A stretch of 64,000 nt of DNA from a virus. Position 1 is the first letter of the stretch. Each line of letters starts with the position of its first letter. The DNA lies in IMG/VR virus record IMGVR_UViG_3300031261_000003, positions 1-64,000 of that record, one strand, 5' to 3'. The position numbers were made by a program, and so were the translations under genes. Shown here piece after piece: positions 48,188 to 56,248 of this stretch. Under the pieces are notes generated by a model that saw nothing but the letters and a program-made list of their open reading frames with translations, made no database searches and was not told where the DNA came from.

Positions 48188-48387
48188 ACAGCGAGCCAAC
48201 GGAACTACCCGGCGTCTATACGGCTTGGCAAAAGGCCCGCGACGGCGATCTTAACGTCTGCCCCGATTGCGGCTCGGCTGATTTCAGTTTCCGCCGTTGG
48301 GATAGCGCTTGCGGCGGCTTCTAGGACTATCAATACCGTTGCGACGATTGCGGCAAGACCTGGTGGACCGAAAGCGCGGACTCATGA
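48184..48387 (+). pseudogene. zinc-ribbon gene interrupted by an in-frame TAG
   Basis: Reading from ATG (4-nt overlap with the previous gene) gives CPDCGSADFSFRRWDSACGG F, then TAG at 48322-48324, and then DYQYRCDDCGKTWWTES in the same frame. The two CxxC pairs lie on either side of the stop and together make a normal zinc ribbon. The frame ends in a further ATGA overlap to the next gene, so the original gene was about 67 codons. This is a single-base amber mutation, sequencing error or rare readthrough. Confidence 0.7.
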
Positions 48388-48707
48388 AATATCAAGACGC
48401 CTTGGTCGCATGGACCCCTCGCACGGACAAAATAGACGTCGGGCCGCTTATTAGTGAAGATGCGAGGGATTGGTCGCGCCCCTATTCCCACACGGGCGGC
48501 GCGGCCTATGTCGCCCTTCGTGAATGCAAAAACGAGTTTCAGCGCGATATGATGATGTTTATCGAGTTTCATTCGATTGTCGTTAGAGACAGAGTGGATA
48601 TCGACGCCGCGCATAAGGCATTTCTCAAGATTGACGAGTACAGGCGACGCATTGCGCCTGATATTAAGGGCGCCGATCATGACGGGGATTATATGGGCGG
48701 CTGGTGA
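48384..48707 (+). CDS. hypothetical phage protein, 107 aa
   Basis: From ATG (MKYQDALVAWTPRTDKIDVG). Middle (SHTGGAAYVALRECKNEFQR) and end (KIDEYRRRIAPDIKGADHDG) are well conserved-looking but unplaced. Last gene of the operon; a strong terminator follows 26 nt later. Confidence 0.6.
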   Translation: MKYQDALVAWTPRTDKIDVGPLISEDARDWSRPYSHTGGAAYVALRECKNEFQRDMMMFIEFHSIVVRDRVDIDAAHKAFLKIDEYRRRIAPDIKGADHDGDYMGGW

Positions 48708-48732
48708 CGCACGTTTTCTTAGCGTGCTGTTA

Positions 48733-48768
48733 AGCCCTCGGTTCAATCACACCGGGGGCTTTTCTTTT
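48733..48768 (+). terminator. Rho-independent terminator
   Basis: 9-bp stem AGCCCTCGG/CCGGGGGCT (one T-G pair), 10-nt loop and TTTCTTTT tail, downstream of 48707. Confidence 0.85.
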
Positions 48769-49091
48769 AAGAGATCGTTGGCCAGGGATCGCAAATGGTC
48801 ACAAACATCCTGGCTGGAAAATTCGCCCTGCTTTGTCCATTCGCTATGTCCGGCCATGTCGTAGAAATCAGCCGCCGCTCTCAGCGCCGTTGCGCTTTCG
48901 CGGTCTATCGCGGCTATGGCGGCGGCGGCGAGGCGGTCGCAATCAATTGTGCCGTCAAATAGGATGGTCGTTCCCGCAATCTCGTCGCCGGATTCGTTGA
49001 CGGGAAATTGCCAGAAATTGCAAGGACCGCCCGAGCCCTTTTGCAGTTCGGCAAGGATCGCCAGCGCAACCCGTTCAAGTTCGTTGTTCAT
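48747..49091 (-). CDS. hypothetical protein, 114 aa
   Basis: From ATG (MNNELERVALAILAELQKGS). Alpha/beta with FDGTIDCDRLAAAAIAAIDR and SLANDLLKEKPPV. The gene overlaps the stop of the TPR gene by 17 nt and its end runs through the plus-strand terminator. No family recognised. Confidence 0.55.
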   Translation of the reverse strand: MNNELERVALAILAELQKGSGGPCNFWQFPVNESGDEIAGTTILFDGTIDCDRLAAAAIAAIDRESATALRAAADFYDMAGHSEWTKQGEFSSQDVCDHLRSLANDLLKEKPPV

Positions 49092-51009
49092 CGTCGCGCC
49101 TCTCTCGCCACGTCTGCCACATATCGCGATAGGCGGCTTCCATTTTACGCGCAAAACCGGGCGCGTCGCATAACGGCGAGGCCGCCATGCGCGGCCGCAA
49201 AGTTCGGCGCAGCTCGGTTAGGCGCTTGGAATCGCCGGCCAGCGCGGCGGCGATCTCGACATAATCTTCAACGGAGTCGGCGACGAGATCGGGCAGGCCG
49301 ACTTGCGCGAGCAAGCTCGCGCCGACGCGGGCTGCATGACGGTCGCCGCGAAGCGTAACAACCGGCACGCCCATCCACAGCGTATCGCAAGTCGTCGTTG
49401 CGCCATTGTAGGGGAACGGATCAAGCGCAATGTCTAGGCGGCCGTAAGACCCGAGGGCGTCTGCGATGTTGGATGACCACCCCTCCAACTCAATCCGATC
49501 CGCCGCAATGCCGCGTTCGCCAAGCTTGCCGAGAAGCAACGCGCGGGCGCCGGCGTCGGCGAACGGCTTTCCCTTTAGGAGCAAGCGCGCGTGAGGAAGC
49601 CGCGTCAACAGCCGCGCCCATGCGTCTAAGGTCGATGCCGAAAGCTTCGCCGGATTGTTGAACGAACCGAACGTCACGACGCCCGTCATCAAGCTCGGCG
49701 GCGCGGCCGGCTCGGGGGCGTCCTGCGCGGCGCCGTAGCAGAAGTAGCCGTCCGGCAGGCGCACAAGCGTTTCGCTGGCCCAAGCGTCGGCCCCGACCGG
49801 ATCGGTTATCGCGTCAACGAGCTGGTAGTCGATAGCGTCGAGGCCCGTCGTGTTCGGATAGCCGAGCCAAGTCGCTTGCACAGGCGCGGCCTTGCGGGCG
49901 AAAACACCGAGCCGATTATTCGCGGTGTGGCCGGCAAGATCAACCAAAATGTCTATGCCGTCCGCTCGAATGCGTTCGGCAAGCGCGTCGTCGGTAAGCC
50001 CCGCGGTTGTCAACCACTGCTCGGAGAGTTCGCGCAAACGCGCCGTTACCGCGTCCGGCCGCGCAACCTCGGCGTAGCAGAAAATCTCCACCGCTTCTCG
50101 ATCATGCTCCCTCAACAGCGGCTCGAAAAAGCGCGAAACCGGATGCTCGCGCAAGTCCGGCGAGACATAGCCGATGCGCAGCCGCCGCCCCGCTTGGCGG
50201 GCGTTGGCGAACGCAACAGGCGTCGTCGCTTGCCGGCATAATCTCGCGCCCCATTCTCGATGCTCGGCGAAAAGGCTTTCGGCCGTCTCTCGGTCGTTAT
50301 AGTTCAGATACAACAGCAGGTTGCCATGCGCCCCTGCATAGTCCGGCTTGATCGCGATAGCGCGGCGGCAGGCGGCGATAGCTTCGTCTAACTTTCCTTG
50401 ATCCACCAACGCGGCGCCAAGATTGGAATACGCCTGCGCATAGTTTGGTCTGAGCGCGAAAGCGCGGCGATAGGAAGCAATTGCCTCGTCTAGTTTGCCC
50501 TGGCCTTGGAGCACGACGCCAAGGCTGTAGTGCGCCTCCGCAATGTCGGGCTTGATGGCGATGGCGCGACGGCAGGCAATGGCTGCTTCGTTGCCTCGGC
50601 GCAGTAATATCAACGCAGCGCCAAGATTGGAATGAGCCAAAGCAAAGTCTGGGTTAAGATCAATGGCGCTCTGGCAGGCGGCAACCGCTTCGTTGGACTT
50701 TCCTTGATCCACCAACGCAGCGCCGAGGTTGGCATAAGCCTCGGCGTGATGGGGGCTTAGCGCGACGGCGCGGCGATAAGCGATGACCGCCTCGTCTAGC
50801 TTGCCCTGACCTTGGAGTGCATTGCCGAGGTTGGCAAAAGCGTGGGCGTGATCGGGGTTAACGCCGATGGCGCGGCGATAGCACGCCTCGGCCGGCAACA
50901 ACCGCCCCGCAAGGTGATGTTCTACGCCTTCCGTCATGACGTCGGCGGCGCTCTCTGGCGCGATTGAGGGCTTGAGTTTTGCGCTGGCGCGCCGCTGTTG
51001 ACGGTTCAT
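49075..51009 (-). CDS. TPR-repeat O-GlcNAc-transferase-like glycosyltransferase (GT41/SPINDLY type)
   Basis: 644 aa. The N-terminal about 235 residues hold six TPR units (e.g. HAFANLGNALQGQGKLDEAV, AHYSLGVVLQGQGKLDEAIA), which usually bind partner proteins. The C-terminal catalytic part has RIGYVSPDLREHPVSRFFEP, ILVDLAGHTANNRLGVFARK (with the His), APVQATWLGYPNTTGLDAID, LLLKGKPFADAG and DPFPYNGATTTCDTLWMGVP, as in O-GlcNAc transferases and their bacterial relatives. It probably transfers a sugar from a nucleotide donor to a protein. Such full-length enzymes are rare in phages; the target may be virion or host surface proteins (inference). Confidence 0.88.
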   Translation of the reverse strand: MNRQQRRASAKLKPSIAPESAADVMTEGVEHHLAGRLLPAEACYRRAIGVNPDHAHAFANLGNALQGQGKLDEAVIAYRRAVALSPHHAEAYANLGAALVDQGKSNEAVAACQSAIDLNPDFALAHSNLGAALILLRRGNEAAIACRRAIAIKPDIAEAHYSLGVVLQGQGKLDEAIASYRRAFALRPNYAQAYSNLGAALVDQGKLDEAIAACRRAIAIKPDYAGAHGNLLLYLNYNDRETAESLFAEHREWGARLCRQATTPVAFANARQAGRRLRIGYVSPDLREHPVSRFFEPLLREHDREAVEIFCYAEVARPDAVTARLRELSEQWLTTAGLTDDALAERIRADGIDILVDLAGHTANNRLGVFARKAAPVQATWLGYPNTTGLDAIDYQLVDAITDPVGADAWASETLVRLPDGYFCYGAAQDAPEPAAPPSLMTGVVTFGSFNNPAKLSASTLDAWARLLTRLPHARLLLKGKPFADAGARALLLGKLGERGIAADRIELEGWSSNIADALGSYGRLDIALDPFPYNGATTTCDTLWMGVPVVTLRGDRHAARVGASLLAQVGLPDLVADSVEDYVEIAAALAGDSKRLTELRRTLRPRMAASPLCDAPGFARKMEAAYRDMWQTWRERRDDEQRT

Positions 51010-51290
51010 TTTCCGGCCTCCGGTTGCGTGCGGGCGCGAATAGCGTTGGCAATCCACGACCCGACGCGGCGCACGAATCCTTCTTCGATATCAAACAGCG
51101 GATTGTCAGCCGCAGTTGCTGCAATCTTCGCACATTCCTCGCGCTCTTTTGCGAGCGCGGCATTTGCGGCGGCGAGGTCGGCGCGGAGTTTATCGTATTC
51201 CGCCTTCCATCCCACGGCCGCCTCGGCAGCGTTCCCAGGCACGCGACCATCAGGGAATTGAAGCCGGCAAATGGGTGGGTCTATCAACAA
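51006..51290 (-). CDS. coiled-coil hypothetical protein, up to 94 aa
   Basis: KAEYDKLRADLAAANAALAK is a heptad coiled coil; the end is VGSWIANAIRARTQ. Overlaps the TPR gene by ATGA. The first start is a TTG with no clear ribosome site; a GTG at 51242 is an alternative. Confidence 0.5.
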   Translation of the reverse strand: MLIDPPICRLQFPDGRVPGNAAEAAVGWKAEYDKLRADLAAANAALAKEREECAKIAATAADNPLFDIEEGFVRRVGSWIANAIRARTQPEAGK

Positions 51291-51305
51291 GAGTAGATCA
51301 TAGTT

Positions 51306-51395
51306 CTACGCCGCGGCTTTCCTAAGCGCGGCGCGGAGGGCTTCGACCTCTGACATGAAATAATCCGGGCTCCCCGGAAACGGTTCGTTCGTCAT
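51306..51395 (-). CDS. 29-aa peptide
   Basis: MTNEPFPGSPDYFMSEVEAL then RAALRKAAA. The AAAGGAGATTTGGA leader gives a strong ribosome site, and the start overlaps the upstream stop by ATGA. The longer frame shown by some start choices is spurious. Function unknown. Confidence 0.5.
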   Translation of the reverse strand: MTNEPFPGSPDYFMSEVEALRAALRKAAA

Positions 51396-51670
51396 TCCAA
51401 ATCTCCTTTCGTTGCTTGCGGCGGGCGGCAATCGACGTCCACAAACTCGACGAATTTGAGCCGCTGCGCGATCTGGCCCATAGCGAATTCGTTTTTGTGT
51501 CTGTTCCAAAACCCACGGCAACAGGCGTCTTTGCTATGGTGGCAAACGCGGTGGCCTTTGAAACCCATGTATTTATCGCGGACTTGATCTTCCAGCGCCT
51601 TAATATTCAACGGCGAGTCCCTGCGATAAATGCAGGTCGCGCACGCCTTTCTTTGGACCTTGAATGCCAA
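51392..51670 (-). CDS. Cys-rich small protein, 92 aa
   Basis: MAFKVQRKACATCIYRRDSP, CHHSKDACCRGFWNRHKNEF. The pairs CATC and CHH...CC probably bind zinc or another metal. Such Cys-rich proteins are frequent in phage accessory groups and of unknown role. It precedes the 29-residue gene. Confidence 0.6.
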   Translation of the reverse strand: MAFKVQRKACATCIYRRDSPLNIKALEDQVRDKYMGFKGHRVCHHSKDACCRGFWNRHKNEFAMGQIAQRLKFVEFVDVDCRPPQATKGDLE

Positions 51671-51681
51671 TTTGCGCCGTC

Positions 51682-52116
51682 CTATTTCGCGGTGAGAGGG
51701 AGGGCGCGGATTGCTTCAGCAATGCGCAGCGCACAAGGAGGCCGAATCTCGCGCTGATAGACGCCCTCATTTGAGTGGACCAGCGCGATATCCCTCGCCT
51801 CAACCGCCACCCTTGCCGCCGCCTCTCGCATCTGTTCGGCGGTGCACGAAAACTCATCCGGGCTGTAGCCTCCCGGTCCTGGCGAGGGGTGGCTATTCGC
51901 CTTCGCCTCGCGGAGCTTGGCGAGGGTGGCGCGGGCGGTTTCAAGCGGGAGTAACCACCCCTCAAATCGCCCGCCCTCCGTAATCTCGGACCATGGAGCC
52001 CCGTCGCCATTAAGATGAAGTCCGTAAACCCCTCCGCTTTCTGCTATCAATTCGTCAAGAGTTTCGACAATTGATGCCAGCGCCTTCTCGGCTTCGGCAA
52101 GAAGTTCTTCGGACAT
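51682..52116 (-). CDS. hypothetical protein, 144 aa
   Basis: The ATG with GGAGAAACCC leader (MSEELLAEAEKALASIVETL) is preferred over the frame running into the IS element. Two helical parts, the second with CTAEQMREAAARVAVEARDI, joined by a loop. The IS605-type element lies just upstream, so its natural promoter may have been separated by the insertion. Confidence 0.55.
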   Translation of the reverse strand: MSEELLAEAEKALASIVETLDELIAESGGVYGLHLNGDGAPWSEITEGGRFEGWLLPLETARATLAKLREAKANSHPSPGPGGYSPDEFSCTAEQMREAAARVAVEARDIALVHSNEGVYQREIRPPCALRIAEAIRALPLTAK

Positions 52117-52147
52117 GGGTTTCTCCATTGGCGCTGGTCGATTTATG

Positions 52148-52330
52148 TGACAACTCCCCGGCCTAAAGGCCGAGGCTTCTAGCTTCTCAGGCAACAGCGC
52201 GAACGCGGTTCTTGCGAACTGCGCTACGTCTGACATTGCCTCCACTAGCAGCAGCGGGCTGCCCGCCCGCCAATATCCGCAACCCTTCGGCGCGGATATT
52301 CCTTGCCGCGTTGATGTCCCTGTCGTGGTG
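52148..52330 (-). ncRNA. probable omega (reRNA) guide RNA
   Basis: By family analogy, the RNA covers the 3' part of tnpB and the RE palindrome; the guide begins just outside the RE. Here the guide would come from sequence near 52120-52147, at the AT-rich stretch with CATAAATCGACC. Extent is inferred, not seen directly. Confidence 0.45.
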
Positions 52331-53350
52331 TGCGGAACACTTGGCGCACGTCCAAAACCGAACATCGAGCGGCATCTTTTCGCAAACGAATCCACATTCG
52401 GAGCAGGCTTTCGAGCTTGGATACCAGCGGTCGCACTTGACGAACGCCTTACCGGCGCGTGTGGCCTTGTATTCCAAGAAGTTCGTCAGCATGGACCAAC
52501 CCACGTCGGCGGTAGCCTTCGCGAGATTATGGTTCGACATGATTCCCTTCACATGCAGGTCCTCGACGGCGATGACTTGGTTTTCGTTGACGATCCGTCG
52601 AGACAGTTTGTGCAGATAGTCTTTGCGGGCGCACGCGACGCGCTCATGCGCGCGAGCCACCAGCTTGCGAGCCTTATCGCGACTTTTGGAGCCTTTCATT
52701 TTGCGGGAAAGCGACCGCTGTTTCCGCTTGAGGTTACGCGTCGCCTTTTTCAGATGGCGCGGATTGTCGAACTTCGAGCCGTCGCTGGTGACGGCGAGAT
52801 GCGTCAGGCCAACGTCAACGCCGATAGCTTTTCCAACGGTCGAAACCTTGGGCGCTTTCTCGTCGTCTTCGGTGAGGATGGCAGCATGAAACTGGCCGCA
52901 GGCGTTGCGCGAGACGGTGACGGTTTTGATGCGCCCGTCGATCTCGCGGTGAACAACGCATTTGGTCCAGCCGACTTTCGGCAGATAGATTTTCGCGCCG
53001 TCCAGCTTTACGCGCTGCGGATATTGGATCGACTGGCGGTCGCGCTTCGACTTGAAGCGCGGATAGCGACCTCGTTTGGCAAAGAAATTCTCGAAGGCGC
53101 GCGCGAGGTTTTGCAGCGATTGTTGCAATGCCTGGGAGTCGGCCTCGCCAAGCCATTCAAACTCTTGCTTGAGTTTGGGCAGGCGGATCGCCATCGCATG
53201 ATAGTTCAGCCCTTTGCCGGTGGCGCGATAGAGTTCGCCGGTCAACGCAAGGGCATTGTTCCAGGCCCAACGCGCGCATCCGAACTGGACGGCCAGCGCT
53301 TGCGCTTGAGCGTCTGTTGGATAGAGGCGAATGCGCGTCGCGTTGAGCAT
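52187..53350 (-). CDS. tnpB: TnpB RNA-guided nuclease
   Basis: 387 aa. RuvC residues are intact: D179 in GVDVGLTHL, E263 in VIAVEDLHVKG and D345 in HHDRDINAARNI. A Cys4 finger (C316, C319, C335, C338) lies between the last two. The N-terminal domain starts TRIRLYPTDAQAQALAVQFG. With its reRNA/omega-RNA it can cut DNA beside a target motif. The length is normal for TnpB, and no frameshift is visible, so it may be active. Confidence 0.9.
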   Translation of the reverse strand: MLNATRIRLYPTDAQAQALAVQFGCARWAWNNALALTGELYRATGKGLNYHAMAIRLPKLKQEFEWLGEADSQALQQSLQNLARAFENFFAKRGRYPRFKSKRDRQSIQYPQRVKLDGAKIYLPKVGWTKCVVHREIDGRIKTVTVSRNACGQFHAAILTEDDEKAPKVSTVGKAIGVDVGLTHLAVTSDGSKFDNPRHLKKATRNLKRKQRSLSRKMKGSKSRDKARKLVARAHERVACARKDYLHKLSRRIVNENQVIAVEDLHVKGIMSNHNLAKATADVGWSMLTNFLEYKATRAGKAFVKCDRWYPSSKACSECGFVCEKMPLDVRFWTCAKCSAHHDRDINAARNIRAEGLRILAGGQPAAASGGNVRRSAVRKNRVRAVA

Positions 53351-53370
53351 GTTTTATATATACGCGCACT

Positions 53371-53739
53371 CTATCTAACTAGCAAGGAGAGACGCCTTGC
53401 GGCGCTGGCCTTATATCCACGCCCTAAACGACGGGGTTTTGCGGCCAGTACGTTAACGCGAACGGATACCGCATGTTCCGGCGAAGCTATTCCGCAAGCG
53501 TAGGGCGCGTCCATTGACAATTCGCCGACGTCGAGAAGAAACCAAGTCAGAGGCGGCGATGACCAAAGGCCGACGCGAATCGGCTTCGACCGAAACGCTT
53601 TGAATTCGCCGGCCGTTGGCTTCGCAACGTGGCAGACGAGCATCAGGCTAAACGCTTCGTCGGCCGGCGATAGAACGGCTTGCATACCGTCCGGAGCGCG
53701 GCCGTAGGGCCAAGGCTTGCCGACTTGAAGTTGCATCAT
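53371..53739 (-). pseudogene. phage gene truncated by the IS605-type insertion
   Basis: Begins MMQLQVGKPWPYGRAPDGMQ with AGGAG upstream. It contains DEAFSLMLVCHVAKPTAGEF, LWSSPPLTWFLLDVGELSMD and CGIASPEHAVSVRVNV; from about 53440 on the chain is encoded by the element (AKPRRLGRGYKASAAR). The original C-terminus is lost or lies beyond the element near 52145. Function unknown; phage-type alpha/beta protein. Confidence 0.65.
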
Positions 53740-53982
53740 TTTTGCTCCTATCAAAAATCAAATCCGGCGCTTATCTGGCCTTTTTCGCGTCAAAAGCGCT
53801 GGCGGTGTCGGGGCTCGCCATGTCCGACAATGTTGCATTAAAAGCGCGGATACGGCCCTAAAAACAGATCGCCAATTGCTCGACGCTATTTGAAACTTAA
53901 CGCGGGGCGGCGCTTAGTCAACCAAGTTGCTTTATCCCGCTAAGAAGCCTTAAGATCGCCTGCAAGAATAGGGGATGGCGAA

Positions 53983-54096
53983 ATGAAATTCAAAAAAGGC
54001 GACAAGGTTGAAAAGGGAATTATATATTTTAGTCCCTTGACAATCGCGGGGGAGTCAGATACCTTGTTTTCAACAACAAGGGAGCTACGCAAATGA
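53983..54096 (+). CDS. small basic protein, 37 aa
   Basis: MKFKKGDKVEKGIIYFSPLT then DTLFSTTRELRK. Preceded by AGGGGATGG. Coupled to the next gene by ATGA. AT-richer than the surroundings. Confidence 0.5.
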   Translation: MKFKKGDKVEKGIIYFSPLTIAGESDTLFSTTRELRK

Positions 54097-54266
54097 CCAC
54101 CGCCCAAAAGAAAGAGAAAATCCTCTCCGCCATCGCTTCTCGCGGATGGTTCACTGCCGAGTGCTACTGGAATGAAGCCTGCGAACTTCGCAACGCTGGA
54201 CTAGTCCAGCTTAGCGAGCGTTTCTCCACGGGCGGCAACCGCAAGCCAGTATGGGTGAAGGCATGA
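54093..54266 (+). CDS. small helical protein, 57 aa
   Basis: MTTAQKKEKILSAIASRGWF, then NEACELRNAGLVQLSERFST. A winged-helix-like pattern (helix, W-F, ELRNAGLV) ending in KPVWVKA. Overlaps on both sides by ATGA. Confidence 0.55.
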   Translation: MTTAQKKEKILSAIASRGWFTAECYWNEACELRNAGLVQLSERFSTGGNRKPVWVKA

Positions 54267-54460
54267 AAAAGACAGATGAAGAGAACACATTCTATAATGA
54301 CCCTGCTCTAATAGAGTGTCGCGCTCAGATAGATAGAGCCTTGGGCGGCCTTAATACGCTGCATCTAGGCCCACTCGATTACAATGTTGCAACGACTGTC
54401 GATAATTTGCTCGCGGCGGTCCGCCTTTTGGAAGAATTCGGCAGGAGGAATGCGCCATGA
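54263..54460 (+). CDS. hypothetical protein, 65 aa
   Basis: MKKTDEENTFYNDPALIECR, ending LLAAVRLLEEFGRRNAP. Mostly helical. The ATG overlaps the previous stop by ATGA and its own stop overlaps the following start the same way. Confidence 0.55.
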   Translation: MKKTDEENTFYNDPALIECRAQIDRALGGLNTLHLGPLDYNVATTVDNLLAAVRLLEEFGRRNAP

Positions 54461-54702
54461 ACACATTGGTAAATGACGGCAAATTTCTGACAGTTGCGGC
54501 AACGCCCACGGCGGAACAAGCGGCTGAAGCGCGGGCTCCGATAGGGGTTAGCGACCAAGCAATGACGGGAGCGTGGCGCGTTATTATCGGGCGCGTGCCT
54601 GACCGATACGTAGCCTACTACTATCATGATAACGATGATGCGCGCTTGAAGGTGGCGCTGACGGCTCGAGCCGAACGCTGGATTGCCGCCCATGAAAGGT
54701 GA
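54457..54702 (+). CDS. hypothetical protein, 81 aa
   Basis: MNTLVNDGKFLTVAATPTAE, then RVIIGRVPDRYVAYYYHDND and LKVALTARAERWIAAHER. A mixed alpha/beta chain. No family recognised. Overlaps the next gene. Confidence 0.55.
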   Translation: MNTLVNDGKFLTVAATPTAEQAAEARAPIGVSDQAMTGAWRVIIGRVPDRYVAYYYHDNDDARLKVALTARAERWIAAHER

Positions 54703-54910
54703 CCTGCGCTTGCGTCAGTCTGATGATTTGGAGCTAGTTGAACGTATGGCGGAAGCAGGGTGGAACGCCAATCCAGGCAGACCCGCCGCTCTGACTTGGG
54801 CGTGTCGGGAAAGCGCATTGATGCGCAAGGAGGCTTACGAACTCCGACAAATGATGCAAGCCGCGCTGCGGGTTGTTCACGCCGCCTACGCCCGAGATCA
54901 AATCATCTGA
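54692..54910 (+). CDS. hypothetical protein, 72 aa
   Basis: MKGDLRLRQSDDLELVERMA, AALTWACRESALMRKEAYEL. An all-helical chain. A TTG three codons upstream is possible. Unknown role; part of the coupled small-gene group before the transposase. Confidence 0.5.
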   Translation: MKGDLRLRQSDDLELVERMAEAGWNANPGRPAALTWACRESALMRKEAYELRQMMQAALRVVHAAYARDQII

Positions 54911-54930
54911 GTTCTGAAGGGAAATAGGCC

Positions 54931-55179
54931 ATGAGCGTTATCCCCTGCCACCGAGGCGGCCATCTCTGCAATTGGCCCATATGCCCACAGGATTGCGACG
55001 GCAGACTTGGAGCGGATGCGTATTCAGCAGCCTTAGACCGTTTTGCACCTAACGACGACAGGCAATGCGCCGACTGCGGCTATCCCGTAGGAGATCGGCC
55101 GGTTTTTCTCGGTGGCGTTTGGTTTTGCGCGACGTGCAATCCCGCGATTTCTCATTTTGGTAGAGACATGGAATCATGA
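54931..55179 (+). CDS. zinc-binding small protein, 82 aa
   Basis: Many Cys/His: CHRGGHLCNWPICPQDCDG, then CADCGYPVG and WFCATCNPAI. Two metal sites are likely. The AGGGAAATAGGCC leader precedes ATG. Its stop overlaps the transposase start by ATGA. Confidence 0.6.
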   Translation: MSVIPCHRGGHLCNWPICPQDCDGRLGADAYSAALDRFAPNDDRQCADCGYPVGDRPVFLGGVWFCATCNPAISHFGRDMES

Positions 55180-56093
55180 GTAAATCAACAATATCCACCT
55201 TCGAACTTTTTGCGATGTTCCCCGACCAAGATGCCGCTCGCTCATATTTGGAGGAGCGGCTTTGGCCGAATGGTCCGCGCTGTCCTGTCTGCGGCCTTGG
55301 CGAGCGGATCACGACCCGCAAGGGCGGCTTCTATCGCTGCAACCAGTGCAAGGAAGACTTCACCGTCCGCACCGGAACGGTTTTCGAGCGTTCGCACGTC
55401 CCGCTGCATAAGTGGGTTTACGCGATGTATTTACTCGTCACGGCGCGTAAGGGCATTTCGTCAATGCAACTCGCGAAGGAAATCGGAATCACGCAAAAGT
55501 CCGCATGGTTTGTGTTGCACCGCCTCAGAGAAGCTTGTGGGAGCGATCTCGAAAAGCTCCAAGGCATTGTCGAAATTGATGAAACCTATGTTGGCGGAAA
55601 AGAAGCCAACAAGCATGAGCACAAAAAGCTCAAAGCGGGACGCGGCACAGTAGGAAAGACTGCTGTTGTCGCAATGCGTGAGCGCGGCGGCCGCATGAAG
55701 GCAATGCCCGTCGAAGACGCCGATATGGCGACGCTCCACACGAAAATTCATCAGAATGTGGAAGTCGGCTCGACGCTCCACACTGACGAGGCAGCCGTCT
55801 ATCGCGGCCTTAACGGCCTGTTTTTCGACCACGAAACCGTCAACCATAGCGAAGGCGAATACGTCCGAGACGACGTGACCACGAACGGCGTCGAGAGCGT
55901 CTTTGCGGTCATGAAACGCGGGATCATTGGCGTCTATCACCATACCAGCAAGAAGCATCTAGGCCGCTACGTCGACGAATTTTCCTTCCGCCTGAACGAA
56001 GGCGACGTAAAGCGCCACACGCTACAGAGGCTTGATAGCTTCATTGACGGCGTTGCAGGCAAGCGCCTGACTTATAAAGCTCTCACGCATTAG
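55176..56093 (+). CDS. IS1595 (ISXO2-like) family transposase
   Basis: 305 aa. A zinc ribbon (CPVCG...CNQC, about residues 34-58) is followed by an HTH and a DDE domain: IDETYVGGKEANKHEHKKLK, LHTDEAAVYRGLNGLF, and NGVESVFAVMKRGIIGVYHH as typical for ISXO2 transposases. The ATG is coupled to the preceding small gene, and no terminal inverted repeats or target duplications were found by eye. It may be a passenger fixed in the operon. Confidence 0.88.
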   Translation: MSKSTISTFELFAMFPDQDAARSYLEERLWPNGPRCPVCGLGERITTRKGGFYRCNQCKEDFTVRTGTVFERSHVPLHKWVYAMYLLVTARKGISSMQLAKEIGITQKSAWFVLHRLREACGSDLEKLQGIVEIDETYVGGKEANKHEHKKLKAGRGTVGKTAVVAMRERGGRMKAMPVEDADMATLHTKIHQNVEVGSTLHTDEAAVYRGLNGLFFDHETVNHSEGEYVRDDVTTNGVESVFAVMKRGIIGVYHHTSKKHLGRYVDEFSFRLNEGDVKRHTLQRLDSFIDGVAGKRLTYKALTH

Positions 56094-56101
56094 GAGCACC
56101 C

Positions 56102-56248
56102 ATGAAACCCGATCACAAGAAGGCGCTGGATGCCGCTGCGGACAAGGTTTTGGCGTTCCGCCCGAAGCCAAAATCAGAGCCCGCGAAAGCGCGAAAACTA
56201 CGAAAAGCCAAGATCATACGCGAGAGGAAAAAGGACGTGAGGGAGTGA
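56102..56248 (+). CDS. small basic protein following the transposase, 48 aa
   Basis: MKPDHKKALDAAADKVLAFR, then KPKSEPAKARKLRKAKIIRE: highly basic. I recall similar short basic reading frames after IS1595-type transposases in alphaproteobacteria. May be a DNA-binding partner; unproven. Coupled by GTGA to the next gene. Confidence 0.6.
   Translation: MKPDHKKALDAAADKVLAFRPKPKSEPAKARKLRKAKIIRERKKDVRE

Larger units (their letters stand above)
52148..53440 (-). mobile_element. IS200/IS605-type element with tnpB only (IS1341-like)
   Basis: The element includes the tnpB gene and an RE palindrome (CCTCGGCC/GGCCGGGG at about 52157-52174) followed by GAGTTGTCA, and a left-end side with CCCCGTCGTTTAGGGCGTGG (minus strand, about 53418-53437). 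No tnpA gene is present. Ends are approximate to about 10 bp. It has landed inside a gene of the minus strand. Confidence 0.75.

Noticed and set aside
52325-53503. 392-codon plus-strand open frame
   Set aside because: Antisense to tnpB, whose protein has all catalytic motifs; no domain is visible in the plus-strand product.
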